A stretch of 64,000 nt of DNA. Origin: Curvibacter sp. GWA2_64_110 (lineage in GTDB: Bacteria; Pseudomonadota; Gammaproteobacteria; Burkholderiales; Burkholderiaceae_C). The stretch lies in assembly GCA_001797315.1 (NCBI GenBank), contig MGPC01000007.1:1-64000 (forward strand), written 5' to 3'. How positions within the stretch are numbered: position 1 is the first letter of the stretch; every line of letters starts with the position of its first letter. The position numbers were made by a program, and so were the translations under genes. Shown here piece by piece: positions 39,507 to 49,390 of this stretch. The notes under the pieces are model-generated. The model saw only the letters and a program-made list of their open reading frames with translations. It was not told where the DNA came from and made no database searches.

Positions 39507-40649
39507 TTAGCCGCCGATGTAGCTCATTTCAGGCCTGTTCCGGGCAATGGGGGTGGCGAGGTACTCGGGAATCGCTCCCCGAATTTCGGAGTAGCGGTCT
39601 GTGCGGTTACGCCAGACCGCTCTGATCGTGCTGGAAATCTGTTCATCGGAGATGGGTTCTCCGGAACGCATCAGGCTGCGAAGGTCGAGCGCCGCGGAAC
39701 CGAAGAGGCATTGGAATAATCGCCCATCGGTTGAAAGCCGAGCCCTGTTGCATTCTCCGCAGAAGGCTTGGGTGACACTGCAGATGACGCCGATTTCCCC
39801 TAGCGCCGAATCATGGCGACCGTCAGGGCCGGCATATCCCCACCGATCGGATGTTTCTCCCGGAATCGTGGGCGCAAGCTGAACAAGAGGATGCTGCGCG
39901 TTGATGTGGTTCACGACCTGAGACCCAGGCAGAACCTCATCCATCCGCCACTGGTTTGTCGAGCCGACATCCATGTACTCGATAAAGCGCAAGCTGATTC
40001 CGGATCCCATGAAGTGACGAGCCATGGGCAGAATCTCATGGTCGTTCGTGCCCTTCTTGACGACCATATTGACCTTGATATGGGAAAAGCCAACGGCCTG
40101 GGCAGTCTCAATCCCCTCCAGGACCTTGCTGACCGGGTAGTCGACATCGTTCATCTGCCGGAATACCGCATCGTCCAGCGCATCCAGGCTGACCGTGATG
40201 CGTTTGAGACCTGCGTCCTTCAGGGACTGCGCTTTACGAGACAACAACGACCCGTTGGTCGTAAGGGTCAGATCAAGCTCATCACCCTCCGGGGTTCTGA
40301 GGGTCGCCAACCCTTCAATCAATCGCTCCAGATTCTTTCGCAACAAGGGCTCGCCGCCCGTGAGGCGTATCTTTCTGACGCCCAAGGTCACGAACTGACT
40401 GGCCAGACGGAATATTTCCTCGAAGCTGAGGAGGTCTGATTGAGGCAGAAAGCGGTGGTCCCGGTCGAAGACTGCCTTCGGCATGCAATAAGCACAGCGG
40501 AAATTACAGCGGTCTGTGACGCTGATGCGCAGGTCGCGCAGTGGGCGACCGAGGCGATCTAAAAGGGGGCCAGTCCGTACAGGCACGTCATCCAGAACCG
40601 CCATGTAAGGAACTGCCAGCTCGTCTCGGACAATCGGTATGACTCTCAT
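39507..40649 (-). CDS. moaA: GTP 3',8-cyclase MoaA
   Basis: Radical SAM enzyme starting molybdenum cofactor synthesis. The N-terminal cluster motif is CNFRCAYC (Cys48, Cys52, Cys55). The second Fe-S cluster cysteines lie in [10 protein letters not shown] and LFQCLF. The C-terminal GG (YIGG) needed for activity is present. 380 residues. It is the last gene of the leftward aio group; the Mo-bisMGD enzyme AioA needs the cofactor. A dedicated moaA copy within an aio island is known from other arsenite oxidisers. Confidence 0.95.
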   Translation of the reverse strand: MRVIPIVRDELAVPYMAVLDDVPVRTGPLLDRLGRPLRDLRISVTDRCNFRCAYCMPKAVFDRDHRFLPQSDLLSFEEIFRLASQFVTLGVRKIRLTGGEPLLRKNLERLIEGLATLRTPEGDELDLTLTTNGSLLSRKAQSLKDAGLKRITVSLDALDDAVFRQMNDVDYPVSKVLEGIETAQAVGFSHIKVNMVVKKGTNDHEILPMARHFMGSGISLRFIEYMDVGSTNQWRMDEVLPGSQVVNHINAQHPLVQLAPTIPGETSDRWGYAGPDGRHDSALGEIGVICSVTQAFCGECNRARLSTDGRLFQCLFGSAALDLRSLMRSGEPISDEQISSTIRAVWRNRTDRYSEIRGAIPEYLATPIARNRPEMSYIGG

Positions 40650-40661
40650 GGACGAGGTCGA

Positions 40662-41309
40662 TCAGAGTTGGCTGACAAAGGACGAAGGCTCGGGATGAAC
40701 CCGTCCGACCTTTCTTTTCGACACGGTGCCAACGTTGATGAAGCAGACAGCCTCTTCTCCCTCTTTTAGCTCGAAAAGCTTGCGCATTCTTGGCGAGCGC
40801 ATGGCTTGCCCGCTGGTCAGGCTGCTGCCATACGCCATGCTGTGTGCGCTTAGCAGCATGTTCTGCACGGCGCATCCAACGGAAACCATGCGTTCCAGGG
40901 CGGGGATTGCTGGTTCGCAGTCTCCCAGCTTCGCAACGACGAGCATGAGCAGCGGCGCCCGGTAGGCCTTTTCGCGTGCGGCTTCAATCTGCTCCAGGCT
41001 GGCCCCCGGGTCCCGGTCGATTAACGCGAGCGCAAAAGTGTTTGCCAGTGCACTGCGCCGCTCTGGGGGAACAATCACAAAGCGCCAAGGCACCAGCAGG
41101 CCATGGTCGGGTGCGGCGGCAGCGGCGCGATAGAGTCGCACCTGCTCCTCTGGGTTAGGGCCGGGCTCAACCAGTCTTTTGGGCGAAATGTTCTGACGGG
41201 ATGTGATCAGTGCTTCGGCAAAGCCTGATTCCGCTGATGACAGTCCGCCGAGGTCTCGTAATCCAGGGCTCTGAATGCCGTGAGAATGCTCCGTCTGCGT
41301 GCTTCCCAT
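40662..41309 (-). CDS. Nitroreductase-family flavoprotein of the aio cluster
   Basis: 215-residue FMN nitroreductase-like protein. I start at ATG 41309 because GAGGAGA precedes it. Family features: LITSRQNISPKRL near the N-terminus, AAAAPDHGLLVPWRFVIV (substrate/FMN loop), and VGCAVQNMLLSAHSMAYGSSLTSG. A similar gene follows the cytochrome gene in several aio operons; its role there is unknown. It lies 12 bases before moaA, so the two are probably co-transcribed. Confidence 0.85.
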   Translation of the reverse strand: MGSTQTEHSHGIQSPGLRDLGGLSSAESGFAEALITSRQNISPKRLVEPGPNPEEQVRLYRAAAAAPDHGLLVPWRFVIVPPERRSALANTFALALIDRDPGASLEQIEAAREKAYRAPLLMLVVAKLGDCEPAIPALERMVSVGCAVQNMLLSAHSMAYGSSLTSGQAMRSPRMRKLFELKEGEEAVCFINVGTVSKRKVGRVHPEPSSFVSQL

Positions 41310-41359
41310 AGTGTCTCCTCGTTGTTGACGTGTCGACTGGCGCACGTCAATCCTTGTTC

Positions 41360-41674
41360 TTACTTGGCTATCGACAGGATCCACTTCGCCAAAGTCTTGG
41401 CATCGGCGTCACTCAGGGTGGTCTGTGCTGGCATTGGTACGGCGCCCCATTTACCGCTACCGCCTTTCTTGATGTTGGCGATCAGTGTGGCCTCGGCATT
41501 TTTCTGTCCCTTATATTTCTTTGCCACATCGGCGTAGGCCGGGCCAACCAGTTTCGTGTCCACGGCATGACAGGCTGTGCAGGCGTGCTTCTGGGCCAGG
41601 GCGAGGTTGGCCAAGCTCGGAATGGGTGCCATGGCAAGTGCCATAAGCGGGATCGCAAAGAGATGTTGCTTCAT
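41360..41674 (-). CDS. Small c-type cytochrome, arsenite oxidase electron acceptor
   Basis: 104-residue periplasmic class I cytochrome c (c551/c552 type). Signal peptide of ~27 residues ending ANLALA; haem site CTACH (Cys32, Cys35, His36); axial Met in GAVPMPAQT. It directly follows aioA and is expected to accept electrons from the AioB Rieske centre and pass them to the respiratory chain. A perfect hairpin separates it from aioA. Confidence 0.92.
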   Translation of the reverse strand: MKQHLFAIPLMALAMAPIPSLANLALAQKHACTACHAVDTKLVGPAYADVAKKYKGQKNAEATLIANIKKGGSGKWGAVPMPAQTTLSDADAKTLAKWILSIAK

Positions 41675-41685
41675 TTCTATCCTTG

Positions 41686-41711
41686 AAAAGGGGCGGCCTG
41701 TAGGCCGCCCC
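41686..41711 (-). terminator. Hairpin/T-tract between aioA and the cytochrome gene
   Basis: GGGGCGGCC (41690-41698) and GGCCGCCCC (41703-41711) form a perfect 9-bp stem with a 4-base loop. On the minus strand it is followed by TTTT. It would partially terminate after aioA or stabilise the aioBA message, setting lower expression of the downstream genes. Confidence 0.65.
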
Positions 41712-41716
41712 GATAC

Positions 41717-44200
41717 TTACGCGTAACGACGATCCTTGAAGGAGATCGTCTGCTTGTAGTCATCGACGCTGCCAACGCGGCGGATGCTGCCCCAGGTGCC
41801 CTTGTAGTAGGGCACCACGTTGCGGTCCACCCAGTTGGTCACCACGTCGCCGTGCACACCCTTGATGTAGCCGAACAGCATGAAGGTTTGGCCTGCCTTG
41901 ATTGACTTCAGCGGGTAGGCCATGGCGTAGGTGCTGCCATAGTCATTGAAGACCTCGATCACATCGCCGGCATTGACGCCCAGTTGGCGCGCATCTTCCG
42001 TGTTCATCTCGATGAAGGCCATCGGGATGCGGTCGCGCACAAAGCTGTTGTACTGGTCGTGGTAAGCCGTCTGCCAGACTTCGTTGGCGCGGCCGCTGTT
42101 GATCCAGTATTTGTGCTTGGCCTTCTGTTCGGCGACAGGCTTGGGCAGACCGTTCCAGGGGGCCGGTTTGAACTCGGCACGTCCGTCCTTGGTGTCAAAC
42201 TTGCCATCGTCGTAGTGCATTGCAGTGCCGATGAGCTTGTCGCCCTCGACACGCTTGATCGGCAGCTGGACACCGTTGTTGCCCGCCTTGCGCAGGAGGG
42301 CGTAGGTGGCCAGGTAGCCGGTATCGCCGCCCTGGCTGTCGATGGGACCGACCCCTGGACGGCCCGCGCGGCGGAAACCGTCGTTGAAGGCATCCTCCTC
42401 GGTCTTCCATTCGAAGCCTTCGAAACGTTTGGCCATCTCGGGCTTGCCGTCACGCAGGTACATGGCCTTGAGCGTATTAGCGATTTCCGCTGCAATCAGG
42501 CAGTCCGGTTTCGCAGAACCCGGGGCATCCATGAATTTTTCCGACAGACGCAAGCGGCGTTCGCCGTTCATGGAGGTCAGGTTCATCTCGCCAGGATGCG
42601 TCGCAGGCAGGAGCAGATGTGCCTCTTCGGAAATCACCGTGGGGTAGAGGTTCATGGCCGCGATGAACATGCCGCCCTTGTTCTTGCAGGCGTCATAGAT
42701 CACGTCGATCAACTGCTCGACGCTTGCACCGCGTGCTTTCGCAATCGCCTCGTTGACGATCTTGGCGCGCCGACTCAAGACCAGCCGGTGCTGCTCTGCG
42801 TTGAGCGTGGTCTGGAAGGGATTGGTGCCCCACAGGGTGTACATCAAACCCTTGCCATTGATGACTTCCTGATCGATGTAGATCTTCTTGTCACCGGGAT
42901 AGGGCGGACGGGTGTAGCCTTCTTGGTGACCACCCAGGCGGCAGACGCCTGTACCGCGACGACCGACGTTCTGCGTTGCCAGCACCAGGCTGACCAGCGC
43001 GCTCTGGATCACGTAGTTGTCATTGCCCCAGATGATGCCCTTCTCATAGGGGTGGAAGGTGCGCGGGCGGTGGCCGGACGCCTTCGGCTTGTAGGCCCAC
43101 TCAGCCGCCTGGATGAGCTTGGCAACCGGGATGCCCGTCGCCTTGGCGCCTTCTTCCAGACTCATGCGGTTGGTCTTGACGGCGTCTTCAAAACCGCGCG
43201 TGTGCTTGGCGATGAACTCCTTGTCGTGCCAGCCTTTGTCCACCACATACGTGAACAAGGTGTTGAACAGTGCCGTATCGGAGCCGGGTTCGATATCCAA
43301 ATGCAGCACATTTTCTTTGCCGGCGACCTGTTCGCAGATGGCAACGGTGGCGGTGCGGCGCGGGTCGACGATGATGACCTTGGCGGCGGCAGCCGACTCG
43401 CCCGGGAACCATTTCTTCTTCTTGTCCACCGTCGAGCCCGACAGGTTCGGTACCCAATGGTTCAGGAAGTAGTTGGACTGGGTCTCGTAGGGATTGGCGC
43501 CGGTGCAGAAAATCGTGTCGGCGACCTGAGCATCTTCATAGCTGTTGTTCAGCTCACCGACCCCCATCTCGCGCGTGGCGTGGCACTCTGAGTTGTAGGC
43601 CGGACGGTTATGGATGCGGACCATTGGCGTCTGCAGCGCACTGAACATCAGCTTGCCGGTACCCCAGGTGTTCTCGAAACCGCCACCGGCACCACCGTGG
43701 TCGAAGCAGTCGTAGAACAAGCCCGACGGACCATCGTTGTCCAGGATCTTCTTGGTCAGGCCGGCATAGAGTGCCATGGCGTTGTCCCAACCGGTGTCCA
43801 GCCATTGGTCGCCGCGGAAAACGCGCGGATTCTTGAGACGTTCCTTGCCGATGCCGTCGTGGGCATACATGTAGCTGGCCATCTTGCCGCCGCGGGTGGA
43901 CGACAGGCCGCTGTTGACCACGCATTCCTTGTCGGGAACGATCATGATGTTCCAGCGCTTGCCGGATTTGTCGGTGATCGTGTTGGTCATCGCCTTGGTC
44001 ATGGTGATGCCCATGGGCGGCACCTGCTTGGTGAAGTCCACACCCAGGGCGTTCTGGCTTGCCGGGCGGCCGCCTTCCCTGTTGGCATCCCACTTGTAGA
44101 CGTTGTAGCCACATCCGACGATGCAGAAATGGCAGGTCATGTTGCTCTTTTGCGCGTCCTTCGGAGGAAGCGCGATGCGGTCATTGATATTGGTCGACAT
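41717..44200 (-). CDS. aioA: Arsenite oxidase large (molybdopterin) subunit
   Basis: 827-residue DMSO-reductase-family catalytic subunit that oxidises arsenite to arsenate in the periplasm. The [3Fe-4S] site is CHFCIVGC (Cys23, Cys26, Cys30), with no fourth cysteine. Molybdopterin-binding segments and family-typical stretches ([78 protein letters not shown]) run to the end. No signal peptide: the heterodimer is carried by the Tat signal of AioB, encoded 12 bases upstream. Expression should depend on the sigma-54 promoter before aioB. Confidence 0.97.
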   Translation of the reverse strand: MSTNINDRIALPPKDAQKSNMTCHFCIVGCGYNVYKWDANREGGRPASQNALGVDFTKQVPPMGITMTKAMTNTITDKSGKRWNIMIVPDKECVVNSGLSSTRGGKMASYMYAHDGIGKERLKNPRVFRGDQWLDTGWDNAMALYAGLTKKILDNDGPSGLFYDCFDHGGAGGGFENTWGTGKLMFSALQTPMVRIHNRPAYNSECHATREMGVGELNNSYEDAQVADTIFCTGANPYETQSNYFLNHWVPNLSGSTVDKKKKWFPGESAAAAKVIIVDPRRTATVAICEQVAGKENVLHLDIEPGSDTALFNTLFTYVVDKGWHDKEFIAKHTRGFEDAVKTNRMSLEEGAKATGIPVAKLIQAAEWAYKPKASGHRPRTFHPYEKGIIWGNDNYVIQSALVSLVLATQNVGRRGTGVCRLGGHQEGYTRPPYPGDKKIYIDQEVINGKGLMYTLWGTNPFQTTLNAEQHRLVLSRRAKIVNEAIAKARGASVEQLIDVIYDACKNKGGMFIAAMNLYPTVISEEAHLLLPATHPGEMNLTSMNGERRLRLSEKFMDAPGSAKPDCLIAAEIANTLKAMYLRDGKPEMAKRFEGFEWKTEEDAFNDGFRRAGRPGVGPIDSQGGDTGYLATYALLRKAGNNGVQLPIKRVEGDKLIGTAMHYDDGKFDTKDGRAEFKPAPWNGLPKPVAEQKAKHKYWINSGRANEVWQTAYHDQYNSFVRDRIPMAFIEMNTEDARQLGVNAGDVIEVFNDYGSTYAMAYPLKSIKAGQTFMLFGYIKGVHGDVVTNWVDRNVVPYYKGTWGSIRRVGSVDDYKQTISFKDRRYA

Positions 44201-44212
44201 GGTTCACGCTCC

Positions 44213-44737
44213 TCACAGAATGTTGGACTGGCGGCCGTAGATCAGGCCATCGACACCGACGGCATGAACCGAATCGGTCTTGGCGTCGTATTCCAGCTTG
44301 ATTCGCGGCAGGTCTTCGGTGGCTTGGCCGGTCACCATCTGGCCCAGGTTTTCCGGGTCGAAGATCGAAAAGTGGCAGCCGCACTTGAAGGTCCGGGTGC
44401 TACCGTCATAGGCGACAGGGCAGCCCATGTGCGTGCAATAGGAGCTATAGGCGACGATGTCTCCGTTGGGGCCAACGCCACCAGGCACGGCCGAGCCCAT
44501 GCGAATCGCATAGCAGGCGGAGCTGGCGTCCGGGTAGGTAAAGCTCACCACCTGGTTGATCGGCATGCCGCCCGCTTTGCCGACTGCCTTCTTCGGATAG
44601 GGCAGGGCCGTGGTGGCCTGAGCAGCAGGGGCTGCGGCATTGGCGTTGTGAATCGGGATGACTGTGCCCCCGGCAACCGCTGCGGCGGCACCACCTGACT
44701 TCAGAAAGAAGCGGCGGCCAATTTTCAGATCTTCCAT
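44213..44737 (-). CDS. aioB: Arsenite oxidase small (Rieske) subunit
   Basis: 174 residues. The Tat signal has the twin-arginine motif GRRFFLK (8-13) and a hydrophobic Ala-rich stretch to ~35. Rieske [2Fe-2S] ligands are Cys101/His103 (YCTHMGC) and Cys119/His122 (KCGCH), and the additional Cys106/Cys121 pair can form the disulfide. First gene of the leftward operon, with AGGAGA before the ATG and the sigma-54 promoter about 35 bases upstream. Confidence 0.96.
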   Translation of the reverse strand: MEDLKIGRRFFLKSGGAAAAVAGGTVIPIHNANAAAPAAQATTALPYPKKAVGKAGGMPINQVVSFTYPDASSACYAIRMGSAVPGGVGPNGDIVAYSSYCTHMGCPVAYDGSTRTFKCGCHFSIFDPENLGQMVTGQATEDLPRIKLEYDAKTDSVHAVGVDGLIYGRQSNIL

Positions 44738-44772
44738 GTTGTCTCCTGTTGATGAAACTGACGCAGGTCAAT

Positions 44773-44788
44773 TGCAATTGGTGTGCCA
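44773..44788 (-). promoter_or_regulatory. aioB: Sigma-54 promoter for aioBA
   Basis: On the minus strand TGGCACACCAATTGCA matches the -24/-12 consensus TGGCACrN4TTGCW at every defined position. The predicted start site is near 44761, 24 bases before the aioB ATG. AioR, an NtrC-type activator encoded on the other side, fits this promoter class. Confidence 0.88.
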
Positions 44789-44872
44789 TGGAAAAAATTG
44801 AATCAAATCAACAGCTTACGGAAAACAACCAACATTAATGGGAAGTTTTGGTAACATTCTTTGAAAAATTGC

Positions 44873-44888
44873 GTTACTAAAAAGTAAC
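44873..44888. promoter_or_regulatory. Candidate AioR upstream activating site
   Basis: A perfect 16-base palindrome, GTTACTAAAAAGTAAC, lies roughly 110-130 bases upstream of the predicted aioB start site, a normal enhancer distance. A further GTAAC occurs at 44851-44855. The palindrome also lies only 16 bases before the aioX ATG. Confidence 0.6.
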
Positions 44889-44904
44889 CACAGGAGACAA
44901 GACT

Positions 44905-45771
44905 ATGGATCGAAGGAACTGCATGCAGCTCATGGCGGGCGCGGGTTGTGGTGCCCTCGGGTTCCCTGTTTGCGCGGGAAGCAGCGAGCGGCTGAGGATT
45001 GGACTGACAGCCGTCATCCTGGCTGACCAAGTGGCTTTCCTGTCCCGCTGCGGGCGTTACCTTTCCGAGCGGGTTGGCTGCGAAGTCAGCTTTGTGGCAC
45101 GAGAGTCATACCAGTCGATCCTGGAGCTGCTTGCTTCAGATCAAATTGACGTGGCCTGGATATGCGGCTATCCCTATGTGCGTGACGAAGCCAACCTGTC
45201 CTTGTTTGCCGTTCCTCTTTATCAGGACAAGCCTGAATACCAGTCCTATCTGATCAGGGCCAAGGCGTCGAAAGTACCCATCAAGGGATGGACTGATCTG
45301 CGAGGAAGGGTCTTGGTGTATTCCGACCCGCTTTCAAACTCCGGATGGCTGGTAGCGCAGGCGCAGCTTGCCAAGGTTCATTTACGTCCGCGCGACCTCA
45401 AACGTACCTTCTTTGCACATGGCCACCGGAACGTCGCCGAGGCGGTGGCCGCTCGGCTGGCGGATGCCGGCGCTATCGATGGCTACGTGTGGGAAACAAT
45501 GCGGCTGCAAGGCATGGCGGCGGTTGCTCAGACCGAAGTCGTCTGGAAATCAGATTTCTACGGATTCCCTCCTTTGGTTACCAAGAAGGGCTCAAACCAT
45601 CCCAAGGTCCCGGGCCTGCAGGCCGCATTGCTGACCATGCATCAGGATGAAGTCGGGCGTGAGTTGCTGCAAGCGTTGAATCTCACCGGGTTTACCAAGG
45701 GTGCGCCGGCCCTTTTTGATTCGATCCGGCGTCAGGCCTTGACGATTCCAGGAAGTGGTGTGGTGTCCTGA
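44905..45771 (+). CDS. aioX: Periplasmic arsenite-binding protein AioX
   Basis: 288-residue PhnD/SsuA-like periplasmic binding protein which senses arsenite for the AioS kinase. The N-terminus is a signal-like segment containing MDRRNCMQLMAGAGCGALGF, possibly a twin-arginine-like or lipoprotein type; the cleavage site is unclear. The binding-protein body has GYPYVRDEANLSLFAVPLY and SDPLSNSGWLVAQAQL. Cys87 in DVAWICGYPYV matches the conserved cysteine reported as essential for arsenite sensing in AioX. AGGAGA precedes the ATG. It is one base overlapped with aioS. Confidence 0.9.
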   Translation: MDRRNCMQLMAGAGCGALGFPVCAGSSERLRIGLTAVILADQVAFLSRCGRYLSERVGCEVSFVARESYQSILELLASDQIDVAWICGYPYVRDEANLSLFAVPLYQDKPEYQSYLIRAKASKVPIKGWTDLRGRVLVYSDPLSNSGWLVAQAQLAKVHLRPRDLKRTFFAHGHRNVAEAVAARLADAGAIDGYVWETMRLQGMAAVAQTEVVWKSDFYGFPPLVTKKGSNHPKVPGLQAALLTMHQDEVGRELLQALNLTGFTKGAPALFDSIRRQALTIPGSGVVS

Positions 45772-47216
45772 TGCTCAGGCGTCTGCCTTATCGCATTCAG
45801 ATTCCGCTAGGTTTGTCGCTGGCGGTTCTAATCACCGCTTTGCTGGTCACCGCTGTTGCCGCACGGATCTCGGCGCGTACAGCCCGTGAAGAAACGCTAG
45901 CTACATTGGACCGGGCAATCGTGCTTCTGATCGCACAAGCTCGTCCGATGCTGGCTGGCGACGACACATGGCGGGTCTATTCCTTACTGCGCGATACGGC
46001 TGCGCTGATTCCTGGGGCCGAGAGCAAACATGCCCGGGGAGCGGTACTGGATGCCGATGGGCGCGTTTTTGCTGCGTCCGACCCGGTTACCCTGGAAACA
46101 GGCAAGCCAATCCTTGGCGAGCAGATTCATGAATTGACTCTTGCTCGTGCTTCATTGATTACAGGACGCATGCAGCTCGATCAGAGCAACGGGGCTGTTG
46201 TCTTGATCGATCCTATACGAAGCGAGGATGGTCAAACCATGGGATTCGTCTTCATGGAAGTTGACTCTCCGGTGTTTGAACCCGACTGGGCTGCCATTGC
46301 GAAACCGGCATTGATAGGCGTACTCATGGCAGTAATGTTTCTGCTCCCCTTCGGCTGGTGGGTGGGAAAACAAATGACAAGACCAGTCGCCCGGATCGTC
46401 CGAGCGATCGAACGGATTGGCACCGCTGATGCCGACAGTCTGCACACCGAAGTCCCCAAGACCGCGGATCCGGAACTGACTCGGATCGGAGATGCGGTTC
46501 ATCAACTCATAGGTGAACTGCAAGAACGCAAAAATGCCGAAGAGCGCGCCCTTTCGGCCGAGCGCCTGGCAGCAGTCGGCCGGATGACGGCGGCTGTCGC
46601 GCATGAAATCAACAATCCTCTGGCAGGCTTGCTGACGGCCACGCAGACGCTACGCCTTCATGGCGACAACCCAAATATCCGCCAGCGCACAGTTGAATTG
46701 CTGGAGAGGGGATTGCAGCAGATACGGACCACGGTTGCGGCATTGCTACCGCAAGCCAGGGTGGAGGATCGGCCGCTGGTGCCAGATGATCTGGAAGACG
46801 TCATCACCCTGGTTCATGCTTCGGCGACGCGACCAGACGTTCAGTTGACGGCCAAGGCCGATATTGAATCAGCACTCCGTGTGCCCTCATCCGTCATGCG
46901 ACAGGTGATGCTCAACCTGCTTCTCAACGCAGTGAAGGCCGCCGGTGCAGAGGGAAAGGTGGATGCCTTGCTGAAGGCGGACGGTGAGCGAGTTCAGTTC
47001 TGTGTGGCCAACACGGGCAGCCCGATGTCAGCCGAGCAGTTCTCGGAGATCCTGACTGCCGAACGTGGCCGAGATCCCCGTGGATTCGGATTGTGGGTCT
47101 GCCACGAATTTGCGAATCATTATGGTGGGAAATTTGAGCTGGATGCGACCTATGAAGCCGGTACGAGGCTTGTGTTTTCGATCCCCAATCGGGATCGTCG
47201 GGAGATTGAGGCGTGA
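45771..47216 (+). CDS. aioS: Sensor histidine kinase AioS
   Basis: 481-residue membrane kinase. Two transmembrane helices (about 8-30 and 175-200) flank a periplasmic domain that should contact AioX. HAMP-like linker follows (MTRPVARIVRAIERIG), then the H-box AVAHEINNPLAGLL with His278 and the HATPase domain (VMRQVMLNLLLNAVKA N-box; RGFGLWVCHEF). Start overlaps the aioX stop by one base and its end overlaps aioR, so the three regulators form one operon. Confidence 0.9.
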   Translation: MLRRLPYRIQIPLGLSLAVLITALLVTAVAARISARTAREETLATLDRAIVLLIAQARPMLAGDDTWRVYSLLRDTAALIPGAESKHARGAVLDADGRVFAASDPVTLETGKPILGEQIHELTLARASLITGRMQLDQSNGAVVLIDPIRSEDGQTMGFVFMEVDSPVFEPDWAAIAKPALIGVLMAVMFLLPFGWWVGKQMTRPVARIVRAIERIGTADADSLHTEVPKTADPELTRIGDAVHQLIGELQERKNAEERALSAERLAAVGRMTAAVAHEINNPLAGLLTATQTLRLHGDNPNIRQRTVELLERGLQQIRTTVAALLPQARVEDRPLVPDDLEDVITLVHASATRPDVQLTAKADIESALRVPSSVMRQVMLNLLLNAVKAAGAEGKVDALLKADGERVQFCVANTGSPMSAEQFSEILTAERGRDPRGFGLWVCHEFANHYGGKFELDATYEAGTRLVFSIPNRDRREIEA

Positions 47217-48520
47217 AGAGCATCTTGTTGATTGAAGACGACGCCATCATGGGCGAGTCGCTCCAGCAGCGGCTGGAGCTGGAAGGGTTGAGCGTTCGGT
47301 GGTGTCGGCGCCTGGATGAGGCGGAGGGTGAACTGTCCAAGGGACACGCGGCCGTAGTCAGTGACGTCCGACTTCCGGATGGTCTTGCAACACATTGGTT
47401 CGTCGAGCTGCCGGCCGCTGTCAGGGCGATACCGTGGTTCTTCCTGACGGGTTATGGCAGCGTGAATGATGCGGTCGCGGCCGTGCGCGCGGGCGCCCGT
47501 GAGTACTTGACCAAACCTTTTGATATCGAGCGTCTGGTCAGTCTCGTCAAGGAAGCAGTGTCCAGCGTGAAGGCCGATGAGGAGGAAGCCGTCCTTGGTA
47601 TCTCGCCAGCCATGCGGCAGGTGGAATCAATGATCCGCAAACTGGCCCAGCAGAAAGTCTCGGTGTTGTTGACGGGGGAGTCCGGCGTGGGCAAGGAGGT
47701 GGCAGCACAACTGATCCATGGCCTGGATGGCCGGGCCGACAAGGGCGAGTTTGTGGCGGTGAACTGTGCTGCGATACCCGAGACGATGCTGGAGGCCGAG
47801 TTTTTCGGGTACGAGAAAGGCGCCTTCTCCGGTGCCCTGCGTTCCCACCGGGGTTATCTTGAGCGTGCCGACAAGGGAACGCTGTTCCTGGATGAGGTGG
47901 GCGATCTGCCCGCCAGCATGCAAGCCAAGCTGCTGAGAGCGCTCCAGGAGCGCTGCTTCTTCCGGCTGGGGGCCGAGCGCACGATCAAGAGCGACTTTCG
48001 CATCATCGCGGCGACCAACCGGGATCTCTATGCCGACATGAATGCCGGCTCGTTCCGGGAGGACCTCTTTTACCGCTTGGCCGTCATCCGGATATCGCTG
48101 TCACCGTTGCGGGAACGTCCAGAGGATATTCGCTGGTTGACCGAGCGACTCTTGGCTGCGATGGCATTGGAACAGGGGCGGCCCTTGGCGATGTCCGAGA
48201 CCTTCCTTCGGGATGTGATGGCGCGCAATTGGCGTGGCAACGTACGGGAATTGCGTTCCTACCTGGAGCAGGCCGTCGTGCTGAGCGAGGCGGGCATTCT
48301 GGATGAGCCGCTGCAGGAGGCCGGTCTGAGAACAGCAAAGGCCGGGCAGGATCACGGTGAGATTGCCCCCCTGCACTTGATGGTGGAAGATGCCGAGAGA
48401 AAGCATATCCGGCGGGCACTCAGCCGTTGCGAAGGCAGTGTCACCAGAACTGCCGAACTGCTGGGCATCAGCCGCAAGACCCTCTGGGAAAAGATGAAGC
48501 GACTCGATGTCACGGCGTGA
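47213..48520 (+). CDS. aioR: Sigma-54-dependent response regulator AioR
   Basis: 435-residue NtrC-type activator. Receiver domain with phosphoacceptor Asp51 (VVSDVRLPDG); AAA+ domain with Walker A GESGVGKE (155-162), the sigma-54-contact loop GAFSGA (203-208), Walker B GTLFLDEVGDLP; C-terminal Fis-type HTH (GSVTRTAELLGISRKTLWEKMK). Start is GTG 47213, overlapping the aioS stop. It should bind upstream of the consensus sigma-54 promoter of aioBA. Confidence 0.93.
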   Translation: MKSILLIEDDAIMGESLQQRLELEGLSVRWCRRLDEAEGELSKGHAAVVSDVRLPDGLATHWFVELPAAVRAIPWFFLTGYGSVNDAVAAVRAGAREYLTKPFDIERLVSLVKEAVSSVKADEEEAVLGISPAMRQVESMIRKLAQQKVSVLLTGESGVGKEVAAQLIHGLDGRADKGEFVAVNCAAIPETMLEAEFFGYEKGAFSGALRSHRGYLERADKGTLFLDEVGDLPASMQAKLLRALQERCFFRLGAERTIKSDFRIIAATNRDLYADMNAGSFREDLFYRLAVIRISLSPLRERPEDIRWLTERLLAAMALEQGRPLAMSETFLRDVMARNWRGNVRELRSYLEQAVVLSEAGILDEPLQEAGLRTAKAGQDHGEIAPLHLMVEDAERKHIRRALSRCEGSVTRTAELLGISRKTLWEKMKRLDVTA

Positions 48521-48546
48521 CCGCACGAAACCATAGGATTCCACCC

Positions 48547-48770
48547 ATGAACTGCCTGACGACAGCCTGGTCTCAGCATCAGCGTGAACTTGGAAACTGG
48601 TCACGCCACAAGCTTCGTAACCAAGCGGATGTAGATGACTTTCTGCAGTCTTGTTTCTGAAAGTCCTGCGCCAGGGTAACCGGTTCTGCTCCGTTCAGAA
48701 CGCTCGCGCCTGGCTATTCGAGGTGGCACGCAATGCCCTGGCTGGTCAAGTAAACCGGAATACGCATCCT
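48547..48770 (+). pseudogene. Broken ECF sigma factor gene
   Basis: MNCLTTAWSQHQRELGNWSRHKLRNQADVDDFLQS reads as region 2 of a sigma-70 family factor and is cut by a TGA at 48658. In the next frame FLKVLRQGNRFCSVQNARAWLFEVARNALAGQ continues exactly the same region. A single-base change at about 48,651 therefore splits the gene, and everything after ARNALA (region 4) is missing. Confidence 0.75.
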
Positions 48771-48817
48771 TCCAGAGTGAATCGAAGGGGACTCAATCAA
48801 TACAACTTTGCGTCAGG

Positions 48818-49318
48818 TCATCCAGGGATACTTGGGGCAAACAAAAGTGCATAGATCCAGAGCCCAGAGAATCCGACAGGAAGTACTAGCGGAGTAATAC
48901 GGACCAGTGCGTGAATCTGTCCCCCGATCACCCGCCCAGCAGGATTCTGTCGATTGGCGACCATGGTTCGCTCGTAAACTTCGATCGCTATCTTCTCCGA
49001 GTCTGACAATTGAAACTTCGATTTCAGCTGAAACACAAGAGATTGCTGCTCACGAAGGTAGACATCCTGTGCCCAAGTCGCCGCGTAGATCGAGGCAAAT
49101 ATCACCGCTGACAGAACAAGCGCCGCAAGTGGAACGACATGGTGGAAAAAAGCTTGCCAGCGGAAACTATCACTCCAGGACGTCGCATAGGCTGTAAGCA
49201 GGAACGCCTGAGAGGTGACATACCAAGTCACCCGGCTCGCAATCAAGGTATTTTCTGCTTGTATGTCCTCGCGCAATGCCATCAGCATTTCTGCGACAGA
49301 AAGCGATTCTTTATCCAT
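48818..49318 (-). CDS. Hypothetical membrane protein
   Basis: 166 residues. Three hydrophobic segments: about 30-48 (WYVTSQAFLLTAYATSW), 60-82 (VVPLAALVLSAVIFASIYAATW) and 143-160. The N-terminal and central cytoplasmic parts are charged. Not recognised as a named family. It lies between the aio and cus regions, reading toward the broken sigma gene; no functional link to metals is visible. Confidence 0.6.
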   Translation of the reverse strand: MDKESLSVAEMLMALREDIQAENTLIASRVTWYVTSQAFLLTAYATSWSDSFRWQAFFHHVVPLAALVLSAVIFASIYAATWAQDVYLREQQSLVFQLKSKFQLSDSEKIAIEVYERTMVANRQNPAGRVIGGQIHALVRITPLVLPVGFSGLWIYALLFAPSIPG

Positions 49319-49390
49319 AGAGTCACAACCAATGTGGGGCGGAAGCTTAAGAGTGGCGCTGGAAAGCGGGGTAAGTCGATGGTAAAAAGA

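Noticed and set aside
41309-41384. Longer start for the nitroreductase-like gene
   Set aside because: The extra 25 residues are unlike the family and overlap the cytochrome 3' end, while GAGGAGA lies just before ATG 41,309.
41984-43591. 535-codon frame antisense to aioA
   Set aside because: It lies wholly opposite a clear molybdoenzyme gene and has no recognisable motif; long antisense frames are common at this GC content.
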